A DNA stretch of 64,000 bases, taken from NCBI GenBank assembly GCA_026413225.1, contig CM048572.1:7998001-8062000 (forward strand), read 5' to 3'. The notes below the pieces were generated by a model. That model saw nothing but the letters and a program-made list of their open reading frames with translations. It had not been told where the DNA came from and did not search any database. Every line of letters begins with the position of its first letter. Within the stretch, counting starts at the first letter, position 1. The translations under genes and the position numbers were made by a program. This document shows, in pieces, positions 24,801-39,800 of this stretch. The stretch is from Otis tarda (taxonomy: Eukaryota > Chordata > Aves > Otidiformes > Otididae).

Positions 24801-27800
24801 TTAACATTATCTATACTACCTCCCCTCCCGAGCGGCACGGGGGGGGGAAAGGGAATGGGGGTCGCGGTCAGTTCATCACGCGTTGTTTTATGCCGCTGTG
24901 TCATCGTCGGGGGAAGAACTCCTCGCATTCCTCCTCTGCTCCATCGTGGGGTCCCTCCCACGGGCCACAGTCCTTCGTGAAACTGCTCCGGCGTGGCTCA
25001 TCTCTTCCACGGGGTGCAGTCCCTCTAGAACAGCTGTCCCAGCGGGCCCTCCACGGGCCACAGCCTCCTTCAGGCCTCCACCTGCTCCGGCGTGAGGTCC
25101 TCCACGGGCTGCAGGTGGATCTCTGCCCCTCCGTGAACCTCCATGGGCTGCAGGGGGACAACCCGCTCCACCATGGTCTTCACCACGAGTTGCAGAGGAA
25201 TCTTGGCCAGGAGCCGCATTACTCCTCCCCCTCCTTCTTCACTGACCTTGGCGTCTGCAGCCGTTCCTTACAACAGGCTGGCAGACGCCTCTCAGGATCC
25301 TTTTTACATCTTATTCGCTTCTCATCTCCTCTCCACTTCTTGCAGCCAGGCTGGGCTGAGTTGGGCCCAGTCGGCTGCCCGGCAGGAGGCCAGAGGGTGA
25401 GGCCTGCAAGGCCCACAAGGCTCGCGCCTCCCCCTCTCTGCTCCCCGCTCAGCTGCTTCACATCTTCTCTCCTTTTTTTTTCTGTTTTCCCCGACTTAAA
25501 TACGTTATCGCAGAGGCGTTATCACGGGACGTTCCGCTACCAATTGGCTCGGCCTTGGCCAGCAGCGGGTCCGCCCTAGGCCCGGCCGAGTCCACTGAAC
25601 AAAGGGGAGCAACTTCTAGCAGTTTCCTACAGAAGCTGCCACCTTAGGCCCCCCCTCACTAACAAAACCAGAACAGTGGTACAAATACTGCCTGTACCAG
25701 TTGAACACAATGTTGCTGTTTTGCAAAAATTAGAAATGTTCTAGTCCTTGGCTTCTGACACAGCTTCCATCCCGGAATGGAAAGCCTGACTGTTAGTACT
25801 GTGTTTATATGGCATGTGAGAGGCTGTATCTGCATTCTGGCCTCCTTCAAAGACCAGCAGACCTTTGATGTTCCTTCATTAATGTTTTGTTCTTCCTTTC
25901 CATATAAACCATTTCATGGAATAATTATTTCTGTCCCCTGGGACTAATACCTCCGCATATTTTTGTATGAAAGAAGGCTTAAGCCTCATGGCTTTGTGTG
26001 TATGACACATCCATCAGGAGTAATCCATGTGATGCTGTTTGTAAGACTCTTTTGATAGCTGCAGCATGAGAGAATAAAAACACATGAGTTACAGGAAAGC
26101 ATGCTTTAAGCTTCTCAGCCACTTTTTACCTTTCATTGAGTGTATTTCACCTCTTCTTCTCATTCTGTAAATAATAAAACACAACTGTGCAGAAACACAG
26201 ATCTGACTAAAAACGAAGTCCCTGTAACTCCTTGAAAGCAATTAGTGACAGTTCATGAATTATCTTCATGACTTCCAGAAGGAATTTTGTTAGTTTGGAG
26301 TTTTCTGTCTTATCTGTTTGAAGATGTATAGGAGGGAAGAACACAATAAACTTTAGTCATTGAGTTTGCAGCACCCTTGATGAAATTATTTTATACTCAA
26401 CTTAGTATTTCTACATGACTGACTTATGTGTAATTCATTTGGGAAATAGTTCTGACAGTGTCTCCACCCTGATCAGAATTTGCTGCATATTTCATTGCCA
26501 GTAAGTGCTGGCAATGGAGGCAAAATTCCTTTCCATAGAGAAGACTGTTTTCACTTAAGTGTTAACACTGCAAATAACGTTGAAGTTACATGAAGTTTTT
26601 GTGCTATCACACAGATACCTAATTCATAACTTCCTGATTCTTTAGCAAGAAAGGCTGAATTTTATTTGAATGCAGCTTAGATGAGAAGCGTTTTTGAGTA
26701 GTTAAACCTGTTCCCTTCATGAACCAATGAGCACCGTGGTCTCAATATGCATATTTCATATTTGGAGATCCCAAGTGACAAGTTTTTGTGTAGGGAAGCT
26801 ATGTAATTATGTAACATGCTGGAAACTGTCATATATTGGATCCAAAACCACTTTGTGTTTTTGTGATTTAGGAATGAAAGACCTGCTGCTTTATGTTTTG
26901 CCTTGTTTTCACTTTTAAAACTTTGTTGACTGAGAGTCAGTAAACAGTTAAATGGAAACAGTGATGTGTTTTTTGAAAATTTCAGAATGTTATCTCATTC
27001 TCTCCTAGGTATCCTTATGGGAGCTTTTATAAAAATCATAGAGGCTCAGAAGCTGGCCAACTGGAAGGTATATTTGAAGCAATTAATTTTCAGTTGTAGA
27101 ACAATCCTTAAATGTTTAAAATAAGACTGTTATATTAGTTTCCTTAGATGTAATTTCCAAAAACTTATGTACTTTATACTCGATGACAAAATTTGAGAGT
27201 TTTTAATATAATACAACCCATTTGAGGTCCTGATACTGCTGAAGATTTTTTACACAATTTTTTTTTTCCCTGAGTAACCCTTTTTATGGTACCAGATCTG
27301 TTCCTGTTAGATACATGGTCAAAGAAGGTACTGGACATCTTCCGGATCAGTTACAGTAAAAAATATAGCAATTTAGTTATTTGTCTTGTACCCTTTTTGG
27401 CTGTATTTAGTCCTCCTCCTTTTTTTTTGAGTTAATTTTGTAGGTGTTTTCATAGAAAAAAATTGTATTTTGATAGGTTGTAAAGTAACATGTTTTACCT
27501 GAAGATGTTGACGTAGATTTCACAGAGGTAAAAAGAAGCACTTCTTCAGAATAGCTGTGCTGAAAGTCATGCTGTCTGCTTATTTTATTTACTTGTACTT
27601 AAAACTGCCACAAATTGTGGTGCTGAGAACAGACAGTTCACAAAGCTATCCATTCAGCATGGTATATTTCTTGGGTACTCCATTGCGTCTTGTGGAAAGA
27701 CTACCAAAACCAGCGTGCCTGAAGCAGCAGCGTTTTTCATGCTGGCTGAGACAATGGAAACTTGATTTGAGCTTTATTTCCAGTAGAAAATACAGGCGAA

Positions 27801-30800
27801 GCTTCTGTGCAGAAGGTTGTCCTTGTTGTCGTGCCCGGTGCTTTACAGGCTTAGATAGTAAGAAGAAAATGTTAACAGTGATGGCAACCAAACATAGAAA
27901 CATGTGACCAGAGAGATTGTGGAAATCTCCATTCACAAAGATGTTAAAAACTTGGCTGGATAAAGCCTTGAGCAGCTGAAGTTGCTCTGATTGGCCTTGC
28001 TTTGGGGGGCTTGCAGTAGGGGCTTGGGTCAGAGACCTCCAGAGATCCCCTCCAACCTGAATTAGTATGTTAAGCTGTGAGGTCTTACCGGTGCGTGTGT
28101 GGAGTTACAGAGGCTTCCCAAAGGAGGGAGAATCCTGGCAGAAGTGTCTCCAAGAGGTGAAGTCTACAGTGAAGCAACAATTTTGCCTACTAGAGTTTAT
28201 CCATACCATCAAAGCGATGAACTCTTCACTGTTCCTGCTTTAATTTAAAATCTTGCAGTATTTACATTGTGATTTTGTTTCGTAGGCTCAAGCAGTTTAT
28301 TAGGATTAGATCAGCGAACTGTTTGAAATCACAGTGATTTGAATTGCCAGTTTTAAACAGGATTTATATTAGCAAGCTGAAAATCTTGGTCTGAGTAGTG
28401 AATTTTAATCCTAGCTTGCAGCTTAGTATTTCTTGGCAGTTATTCCCTAAAAGATTTTTTTTCTCCTTAGTTGAAATAGATTAAAATGCATAGATTTTCA
28501 ATAAGGTGTAGCTTTTAAATTAGATGTTACACTTTTTTTTTGTCAGCTAACTACACTAATTATGTCTACATTCATTCAAGCAATTACATAGTTCAAGATT
28601 CATGTTGTGATATTTCATTTTTACTGTTTACTTATTAGAAACAGTGGGTGGTGCACTAGTTAGTGGTTTTTTTTCGTATCAACTGGGTTTGACTAAAAAT
28701 TGGAAGTCAGTTAACCAACCAAAAAATCAGCATTTTAAAATAGCTTCTTATTGGTTAAATAAAATAATCTGAAGAAGATCACGTATGTAAGAAGAAAAAA
28801 GAAAGCTTAAAGTATGATCTGATTTGAGGACTAATTCTATAAACATAGGAAATATTGATCATAGCTGGTGAATTACGTCATAGTTATTTCTGGTAAGCAC
28901 TGGTCAGATCTTGGGAAGCACTGGGGATGTTGTGTCCAGTCACTCGCATTATCAGCTAAGGTAAAGGGTCACAGGCATCACATTATTAGTTGCTTATTTA
29001 AGTTACTTTCACTGTATTAAAGCTCAGGTTTTAACATAGGCTATCATAATTTCAGATGTGAAGTGTTCTAATAAATTATTATTATGTACTTTATAAAATG
29101 ATCTTAAATGGTTTTAAATTTACTAGAGAATTTTTGTTTATCTGATATGGAAAAAAATGGAATGTTCAACTGCAGACTATATCCATGCACAAAGCAAATT
29201 TGGGATCATATACCTGCCCTAAGAACTTCATAATATAATTTCTTACAATCATGCCTTATTAAGTCGTAGTGCACCTTGTACTTGCCGGTGATTCTTGCTG
29301 CCTCGCGTGGCTGATAATTACAGTGCTCGTATTTTACTTTCTGGTCTCTGCTTCAATGCAGCACAAATGCAGTCTTGTTAATTATTTCTCACCTCCTCGT
29401 CCAGCTCTTCTTTCAGGGGCTTTTAAACAGCATAATTAATCAGGTATGGGGGTTTTTTGTTCTAGCGCAGGTACTGTATTGCCAGAAGCTAGGTAGTGTT
29501 AGCCATCGATGTACGGAAATGTACATGCAGAATAATAGACTGGAGCATTTCAGTATAAAGGATGAGTTTTATTTTCTAAGTCACCCAAATCCTTTAAGAT
29601 GATTATCGCTGGTACAGACAGGAATGAGACTTTAAAGAGATGAGTACTTCTTTTTTGTAAGCTGGTGTTTTAACAGAACAGTCAATCAGCTTTTTAACCT
29701 GGATTTGAACAAATTAAGCATCACTTACAAAGGTGACGAGTTCTGCTGTATTCAGAACTGTGGGAACTGGGAGGGAGCCTGGTGGGTAAAGGGCGAGAGA
29801 AGCACGTTCAGCCCTTATTGGTTTGCCTTCAGTGCTTAGTCTGCCAGCAGAAAAAATAACAGCACGCCAGTTTGTGGGTGTAAGTCTGTGAAGCAGTGTT
29901 AGCCAAGGGATGAGATAGGCGATAAAGAGTAGGGTCACCAAAAAATAACATCTTGCTTCACAGTAAGGTTCATTTATATCATTCTGATGGTAAAAAGGAA
30001 CCGTCAGAATAGTACAGTTAAATTACAGTCATAAGTTACATTTGCCAGGAAGAATCAAGCCTCAGACTTCTAAGAGCGGTATATAACTTGAGCCTGTTCA
30101 CTTGCAAATGTACTAAGGTGATGATCTGATTTCTTCATGTCAGGTGATGAATTTTCTAGTGAAACTGTGCTTGCTTGCGGTTAACCTTGATTCTGTTCAA
30201 ACCAGTGGCCAAGAGATTACTGTTCCTTGACAGTCTTTACAGATTTTGAGACTGTGGGATAAAATGAGAATAATTTTTGTGGAAACAGAAAGACTTTTCC
30301 TTTGCCATAAAGAACTTACTATCTGTGCAGCTTATTTGGAGATGGTAATTTTTTGGAAATTCAGCTGAATTTCTATCACTGGTTTAAAAAACCCCAATAG
30401 AAGTAGCAGCCCTGGAGTAGTTTACTATTCTTCAGTCTTTTATTTTGTAATAAGAAGGGAGAAAGTTTAATGCCATTTTAATTTTCCAACATTTTTTGTT
30501 TTATTTTTAAATCATTTCCCTTTTGGAAGATTTGATGTTATTTCAATAATTATGATATCCTTGAAATTATACTACTTTTCTTTTTTTTTTTTGCAGGAAG
30601 AAGAAATGTTTCGTCCAAATATGTTTTTTCTGCTTTTGCTTCCACCTATTATATTTGAATCTGGATATTCCTTGCACAAGGTTAGTCGCTGACAGACACT
30701 CAATTTCCTTGTTGAGGTTTTGTTTGGAAAACATTCTGCTTTCAGTTATCTTCATGAAGTTTAGAATAATTGCATTAAATTCCATCATACTAATCATCAG

Positions 30801-33800
30801 GGAATTGAGAATGCAAAATTTAAGACTCTTCAACCCAGAATGCAGGGAATGTAGCTTGTTACTGCTAACTGAATGTTGGCATGCTGTTACGTAGTCTGCA
30901 GAGGTTGCTTTCCTTTGTTGGAGAGGTTGCTTACCTCGTCAGAGCTGTACAAGGGCTGATGTGAAGGAGCTAAAATTGGAAAAAGTGGGAAAGGTGGGGT
31001 CACCTAAACTAAGGAGAGAAAAATGTTTACAAGGGCAGCCTGTGTTTCCACAGTCATTGCTCACAGTGAGCTGGCTGGAGCGTTTCTGGTCCTCCCTTGT
31101 GCTGCCTTTCTGCTTGAGCTGTGCTGCAGGGGAGGGGGTGAGCAGTGGGTGACAGCAATACGGTGAATTTCTACTGTCACTGAAGATTTTTTTCATACAA
31201 AATCACAACCTAAGAAATGGACTAGCAACTGGAAAGTCTACAAGCCTTTTTCACATGCCCTGTCTACAACAGATGGATTGATTTACAGTTCTGTCAGGTG
31301 AGGAATGTGTCAAAGTGTGGCGAATATCCAGCTGTTTGTCAGAGGACTGATTTGTTGCTAGGGTACTAGACTGACCTCCTGTCGTGGGTATCAGAGGGAT
31401 TTGCTGTTGTCCTCAAGAGAGCAAGCTCTTTGGGCAGATGGTGTGTGTCCTGGGGTACCTGCAAACAAACTAATGAAGCTTTGCTATCGGAAACCCATTT
31501 GTGAATCAGAATCTAATCCAACTGCAAACCCAAATGTGACTTTTCCCTCAGATAATTTTCACTGATTTACCTACTTTATTATTGTGTTCCAGGGTAATTT
31601 TTTTCAGAACATCGGTTCCATCACTCTGTTTTCTGTATTTGGCACTGCAATATCAGCTTTCATTGTAGGTGGAGGAATTTATTTTCTGGGCCAGGTAAGA
31701 ATAACTGCTTTGAAGCACTTAAGGTTATCAGGCTTGCTTTTTGCAAGTGCATTTTTCAAGCGCAGACAAACATAGTGAAGGTGCATTCCTGGGTCATGAA
31801 GTCCAGTTCTCTGCTATCACAGAGGCAATGTTACATAACCTCATCCATAGACATAGCATGCTCCATGTTAAAATCAATTAAGACTTGAGCTGAGTTTCCC
31901 TTTTTTTATTACTTACTCAATCTTCCTATCGGAAGGCTGTTCCAAAACCTGTATTCTCTAGAGCCATCTTCTAATTTCCAGTATTAAATTTATTTATTCT
32001 TCTGTCTATAATTTTTTTTTTGCTTCTCTGCTTTGGTGTTTCCCCATTGATTAGAAATGGAAATAATTATATTTTCTCTCAGACTTCATTCTGGTAGGCC
32101 AAACAATCCCTAGTTTCCCGTTTGCCTCTCAGACTCCATTCTTTTGAATGCCTTAGTTACTTTACTCACCTGTGTGTGTTCCAGTTTCATCTGGTCTTCC
32201 CTAATTTTGCCTGACCAGAATTGTAGCAGTAGATCATTGTTGGAGAGCAGTGTTAGACTGGGTAACATCACTACTGTGATTTTTTTCATGGTAACGAACG
32301 TAGGATTTGATGAATAGTTTCATTTTTAAAAACAGCAAACAAAGACAGTTGATTGTGATCTTTTTATGTTTTACCTATTCTTTCAGGCTGATGTAATTTA
32401 TAAACTCAACATGACAGACAGGTAAGCTTTTTGGGTAATGGTATAGTATATGAAATGAAGCGTTCTTCAAGATAGCTGTGTATGGGAAATGCACTGGAGC
32501 TGGCCAGCTCTTCTGGTTATTGTTTAGATTGCTTAGATTCAACATGGTGTATGAAACTAATGAATAGATGGAACACTTCTAAACCCTATTTATTATACCC
32601 TTATTTCCAAATAGTATTCTGTGCTCAGTGATTTTTCTAGACAGAAAAGATACTGGGTTTTTAAGCTAACCTTTAAAGTTAAAATGTATAAACTTTGATT
32701 AGTTGGTATGATTAGTATATATGATAAGGGTATAATTTCCTTGTGCAGATATTCTCTTAAAAGATAGAATTAGGTTTTCAGTATCAACAATGTAGATTTT
32801 TCAAGAACTTGGCAAAGGATCTAATCAGTTTTTTAGGAGTACACCACTCTACCATTAAATAAAGTTCATTCCTGGTTTATTTGGGATGTTTGTTTGTTTG
32901 TTTATTGTATAGCCAATACAGCAGTTTTCTGTTAAAATCCATAAATAAAATGGATGGCAAGCAAGAAACATAACAAGTAAACCATGCATGAACAGCAAAA
33001 ATCTTCCTTACTTAGTTACAGTGTTTGACTTTACACAGCTGAGCGGTTCCATTGCCTCTGTGTTGTCTATCTTTGAATTCCAAAGTAATGAAGTTTTAGC
33101 AGTTCCCTTTAAATGTTCCTCGCTAGTACTCCTGAACAGGTAACACTATGCATGTATGGTACATAGTTTGAGTGTGTGTGTAAAATTGTTTCATTTCCCA
33201 TTCCTCTGACTTTTTCTTATTTAGTTGGAGTAAGACATTGATGCTGTTGTTAGGACCTGAGAGATAGATATTTCTCCAACATCTCTTCCAGCTGGACAAC
33301 AGCTTTTCTCTTTGGTATATCAGTAAATGAAAAACAAAAATTTCCCTTTTGTCACTTCAAGTTCTTATGATGGGAAGAGAGCATAACACTTCACTGTGTA
33401 GAAACTGTAACACATAACAGCTTTGTTACTAGTTGTTCATATAAGTTTACTAGGTATATATTTTTCTTTCATTTAGTTTTCTTTTTTGTTTTGTGTTTTC
33501 CCAGTTTTGCATTTGGCTCTTTAATCTCTGCAGTTGACCCTGTAGCTACTATTGCCATTTTCAATGCCCTCAATGTGGATCCTGTACTTAACATGTTGGT
33601 TTTTGGAGAAAGCATTCTCAATGATGCAGTCTCTATTGTCTTGACCAAGTAAGTGCATTTGAACTACATGTGTTTATGGAAACAGCAACCGCATTATTTC
33701 CTGTTATTTAGTTATTCAGATACACATTAATTCTTACATCTCCATTTGGAACAAATCATGTATTTCTGGTGTAAAGCTGAATTTTGTATGATCTTTCTTT

Positions 33801-36800
33801 GTTAAAAGCAAGCCATAACAGAAACTGCATAGGCAGAAGACAGTAAATGGATGTCTTATTACCACTACCTCAGTGCCTCATCTCACTGACCCCAGATAAC
33901 TGATTGCTTTCTAAGTCCATACGTTTACCAGCTCTCTTTCCGTCTGAGGGTCCTGACAACAGAAAACCAACATGTGTCCTTTCAGGCTTGCACAAAAATA
34001 TTTACCTTGCCAAATACGCAGCTCTGTCTCCTGTATCATTAGCTTGTAGCCAGAGTGACACTTCAGTTGAGGGGAAGATACAACATCCATGCAGTAGTCT
34101 TATATTTCTGTTGGGGCTATCACAGGGAAGAACACACAAGATCCTTATCCTTTGCCCATGATAATTCTTTGGGGCTGAAAGAGTTGAAAAAAATTATAGA
34201 TAAATCTTCGTGTTATTGCTGAAGTCAACAGATGTGACTATGAATGTATAGAAGGAGTATATATACTAAGGAGGTAGTGAAATTAGAGTAATTTTGCAAT
34301 GAACTAATTGCTTTTAATATAGTCATGGTTCTTTTGTGGAAGACCATGAAGACTAACAGCAGTTAAAAGGAACACTAGTTAGAATCCATGTCTTCTTTGC
34401 ATGGATTTTTACAAAATATAGTCCTGAAATTCAAAGAGATTTGTCCCCTTTTCTCCTAAGAGCTTTGTTTTTCTTCAGTGACCTTCTTGTCTCTCATCCA
34501 CACTTAAATATTTGATGAGAGGTCTTTCCGTTCATTTGTTCTTCTCTGAGGATCACATGATCTGTCTCTCTTCTTTTTCATGCCCAGAATTTGTACCACT
34601 GCAAAATGTGTTTTCTTTTCCTTTTCAAAGTTTGAAAATTGTTTTTTCATACTGGGTATTATTGTAGCCTATTCACACCATTCTGGGGCTTCTTCAGAAG
34701 AGCAATGCTGGATTTCCAGATTTTTAGCAGAATTAGGTTTCCCTTTGGGGATTACACTAAGACTTGATTTAACATCTTTTGACATTCCTCTTGTTATATA
34801 TATCACAGTAAAAGCCTTTTAAGAGTGGTAGCAACAAAGAAATTGAGGTCTTTTTTTTGTTGTTATTATCGAAAGATATTTGGTATTTTTGGATCCGGGC
34901 TTAGAATTTATAACCATTTCTTTTTATTTATTTTTCAATTGTATCTAGCACGGCAGAAGGTTTGACAAGAGAAAATATGTCAGATGTAAGTGGATGGCAA
35001 ACCTTTCTACAGGCACTGGGATACTTTCTCAAGATGTTCTTTGGCTCTGCAGCGCTTGGCACACTTACTGGTCTTATTTCTGCATTAATATCCTTTTTTT
35101 AATTTTGGGGGTATGCATGTATAAATTGGTGAACTTCAGCATTCTAGTAGTATTTTTCTTTCCCACCTTCTCCAGCATTTCATAGGAGGTATTTCTTATC
35201 AGACATTATTTTGTTGGCTGAGTATTTTCTCATGCTCGTTTTGTTGTTCTGCTGGTGTGCATGGGTGTGTATTAAAAAGTTGCAGCAAATTTTTATGAAC
35301 ATAATTAAGGTCTGAAATGCTGCATAGTAGCTTATATTACATGCATTGGAGTGTTATAAAATATGGTAATTGTTTTGTAAATTCAAAATACGTTAATTCC
35401 ATTTCAATACTGGTCCATTTTTACAAGCATATGGCTCCTTTTTCACATACATAAAGCAGTTAATTAAAAAGAAAAAAAAAAAAAAGCTGTTTTTCCTGAG
35501 GGCTTTTGAGTCAGACCAGCTCATTTGTCCCTATGTATCATATTCAGGCAGCTGAACACAGCTACTGTTCTATTTGGCTTTACGTTGAGTTATATTTTGC
35601 CTCTTCCGCTTCCATGAATTGGTTGCTAAACAACCCAGAAGCTTCTCTGCTGAGATAAAGAAGATGTTTGTTGGAAGTCAGACACCTTTGTTACTTTTCA
35701 GAGCTTGTTTAATGTTAATGCTGACTTCACTGTAGGTAGTCTTTTGTGCTAGGCTTGTACCGTAGTTATTCATGTCATCTGGGACATACTGTTAAGCGCT
35801 TTTGTTTGTAAATAACAAGAATGGAGTGTTTGATTAAATACAGACATATTTCCTCTCTTCCTTCGTTAGCCTGATTCCGTAAACTTTTGAATTTTTCCAT
35901 ACATCACAACAACAGAGGGAGCCAGATGTTCAACACTTCTTTCACTGATATATAGATGATATTAAGAGAAAAGCAGCTTATTTGCCCTATTACAGTTATT
36001 TGTGCCTCAAAGTACTGGATTTACCCTAAGCATGCAAAATTTCAATGCAGCAAAGGAAATCTCTTATTAGTTGCCAGCAGATAAATGCAATTGAAAGTTG
36101 TTGCTGGTTCATGACGCAGTAGGAATGTGAACTTCCACGTCACAGGCACCTAATCCTCTTGATTTTAGCAAAGATGGTAGGTGGAATATTTTAAGCGTTA
36201 AAGCAAGGATGTGATTGAAGGAATATTCCTTACTGTTAGTATTACTGCAGATCTGTCATGTCCATTTGAAAGTAGGTAGAAGTCTAGTGATTGAACAGAG
36301 GAGATTGCTTCCATGCTTGGTGTAGCAGATAACAATGTCTGAGACAAAATCTGCTTGCGCTTGGCAGCTCTACTGCAGAACTGTACATGAGATGCAAAGC
36401 AGAACTTGCAGCCTTTGACAAATGTCCACACTTATGACTACTAACGTAAAGTAAGTTTTAAATATCTTGAGTATCAAAAGTACATTATTTTTGTTAAAAC
36501 ATATATGAGAGCTATCTTAATTTTAATTTGCTGTTTCTTCTCCTATTTTTAGAATAGCCCTAACTAATGATTCTCTGTGGATTCTCTGCAGTAGTTTTGG
36601 AGCAGAGATTTCAAAGACTGAACATGTAGCAAAATGGCTCTTCTAGATCCAAACAAACAATTTGGCATGTTGTTATCAGTACTGTATAGGTACATCAGTA
36701 GCAGGTCTTTTCTGTCTCTCGGTCTGTCCATTCTGATAGACTTCTACCAGCAGTAGCTTCTACAAGAAACACTCCTCATAAGAAATTATTAATCTTTCCA

Positions 36801-39800
36801 TACTCAAGTCAAAGGCCAGTGTGTAGACTTTATTAGCTATTTAGTAGGTAAGTACATTAAGCATGATCATTGTTTTGTAATGGAATTAAACAGATTTACA
36901 TTTTTCTTTTAATTTATTTTTGCTTACTTGTTCCATAACATTTTCATGTGTACGTGCTAAAGCACATTGATTTAAGGAAGACTCCCTCCCTAGAGTTTGG
37001 GATGATGATTATCTTTGCTTACCTTCCTTATGGACTTGCAGAAGGTATCTCACTCTCAGGTGAGTAGCAAAATCAGTATGTGCAAGTTTCTTTGATAAAT
37101 TTAGGGAGTAGGTATTATTTGTGTCTAAGAGAGCCTCTGTTTTTTTACATGTTTTCTCATTTAACCTGTGCTCTTGCTTTTAACTTTGGCTTTCTTTAAA
37201 GAAAAACTTATTCTCTACTTCATGTTATAAAAGTATAGAAAAGGTAATTGCAGTTTTCGTAAGCATTAGTTAGCCATCGTAAATACCAGTATTCTCCCCA
37301 GTTAGCTCTGCCTAAGAGAATTAACATTTCAGCTGCACACTGTAGATCTCAGCCACGTTAGCTAACTTAGATGATGTCCAGCCTGCTACCCTGTAGGCAT
37401 TTTTCTGCTTGTCCTTCAGTGCCTTTGGGGAAAACAGCTGAAACTACTGACTATTGTATAGATCTCTGAATACTGCATAGAAGTTTTGCCAAAGGTCAGG
37501 AGAAAAGGCTTACAGGTGAACTTCTTCCATCATTCTGTAGAATTATGTACAAAGGCAGGGTCCAGTTCTGCTGAATGCCCAGTGTCTCTGATGTCTGCCT
37601 ATTTAAGTGGTTTTTTAGGACAGTCAGCTTCCTAACTCATTTCTCAAAGTTAGTATAATTCAAGTCGCTAAGGAATCTGTTTGGTTCTTTTTTTTTTTTT
37701 CTTCCTTTTTCTTTCTTTTTAAGTGCATTCAAAGATATATTTGCTCTACAACTTGGACTGAAATGTTACAAGAATGTTACAAGTTTGTGAGGAGTAGTAG
37801 CAAGACTAGATTTCTTGTGAATGATCTGCAGGTGTGAAATCAGACTTTCTGGAAATCTACATGTGAGCTAATGTGAATATTTTGGAATAGATCTGTAGCA
37901 TTGTGTATCAGCATACCTTCACTCATGTTGGTGGAGTTGTATTTTTTTTGTATATATGAAGATGTGGCCTATAATCATGGTAGTTACACAATCAACATAT
38001 TTAATCCTAATGCAAAGATTCTATCCTGCCCACTTGCATCCAGAACTACTCTGTAGGTGTGTATAGGCCAACACATATGCAGGAGAATGAAACTATATGA
38101 AGCCTGAGCAAGTAGTTTGATATGTTGTATTACTGTAAAAACAGGTTTTGCCTTGTGCAGAGATTATACCAGATGGTCTCAGCACGTGGCCTTTTCTACT
38201 TCTAATTTATATTGCTTATGAATATAAAAATTATAATAAAACAATACAGAATTACAGTGCCATTGCATTGTATAGCCAACACACCTGTATGTTGGTATAC
38301 AATGAAAGAATTTACAGTAAGATTCCTAGTGGGTTACTCTCGAGATGATAAAGGTTCTTTGTCATATTATTTCTGAAGACAACCTCTCTAGTTTGCTCAG
38401 GTGCCTTCAAGAATGACTTGTTGAGAAATAGAAACTTCAAATGACCTTAGTCAGGTCACCTCTGTGTTTCAGACAAAGGATTCTTTTGAGTGTAACTCAG
38501 CTATTCTAATCCTTCCAGTTGTGTTCATCAGGGCCACTCCTGGGCACATAGCTCCAGCCAAATACTTTCAGCCTTTTAAACTTCCTTTGTTTTGGGCAAA
38601 GCAGGCATACTCCCACATGTCATCCTGTCCTCTCGAGACCTACAATGCAGTTAATTTCTTCTGGGTTGTGTTGTCAATTTTGGTCAGTTATTTCCTCACA
38701 ATGAGTGCTGTAGTTGTTCTTCAAATGGACTGCTACATTTTTCCGCGATCCTAACCATCACCTCAGATGACATCCTCTGCACATGTAAGTCTATGCAGAA
38801 GCTGTGGAAATGCTTAAAATTTCCTTTAAGATACCCAGCTCCCCGTGAACAGCTGACAGCATCTGTGATATGTCTTGAGCAGTTAGCAAAATAGGTTGAA
38901 ATAATAACCAAGAGCTGGGAAGCAAGGTAGATGGAAAAAAATCCCTAAAATAAATCAAAAATTTGTGAAATATAGTGAAATTTGAGGTAGCTGTTCTGGC
39001 CTGTGATATCAGTTGCTGTACCTCTGTCCAAGCTGTGCATGTCATTAGAGCAACTGAACTCTATAATGGAAAATTTGGTGGCTTTTCTCATAGCTGAGAT
39101 TAATCTCTCCAGTAACCTACAGCAGATTGTTTAGTGACCGCTTCTGCTGGAGGCAATGGGCATTCTGCACAGTAGTGTTCCATGCAGGCACTGCATATCA
39201 GACTGTACCTTCCTTGTGGTTGAACTTGATGATCTTAAAGATCTTGTCCAATCTAAATGACTATGATTCCTACAAAGGTGATTTTTGCCCTGAATTCTCA
39301 AGTCTCATTAGATTTTCTGATTCGGAGATTGATAAAAACTGGAGGTACACTTGTGTGTGCTATTTGTTCGTAATTTTTTTATGGTGTTAGATGTGGTGCA
39401 CTGTATTTCCCTGTTGGTCTCGTTCTACTTCTGGTGGAATGATTGGGCCTGGCTGATCAGCAGGTAGGAAGGGATGGCATACTGTTCTGGAAGAACTATA
39501 TAATATAGTTCTCTAGCCCACTGTTCTTAAGTTGTTTTTATTCTTATTTTGATCTCATCTCTCTACCTCTTAAGAGAGTGAAAAGCAGGAAAAACACTCA
39601 AGAATTGGCTTTTTATTTCCCTCACTTTTATGGAAAAACATGACATGACCGGGATTTATTCTAGCTTGCGAATGACCTGTACTAGACCTCCTAGTATTTT
39701 ATGTGGCCAGTGGAACAAGACCAGTCTGAATAACAACGGGAGTAGAAACCCCACTTAATACTTCGTAAACTTTTGCGTTAGTAAGGCCTATAAACACAAA

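Larger units (their letters stand above)
21333..27008 (+). other. SLC9A8 intron 3
   Basis: This 5.7-kb intron hosts the solo LTR at 24,545-25,675. The rest is AT-rich and I recognise nothing else in it. Confidence 0.85.

Noticed and set aside
24890..25579. 229-codon open frame
   Set aside because: It falls wholly inside the solo LTR and reads through its GC-rich repeats. It does not resemble a retroviral protein.
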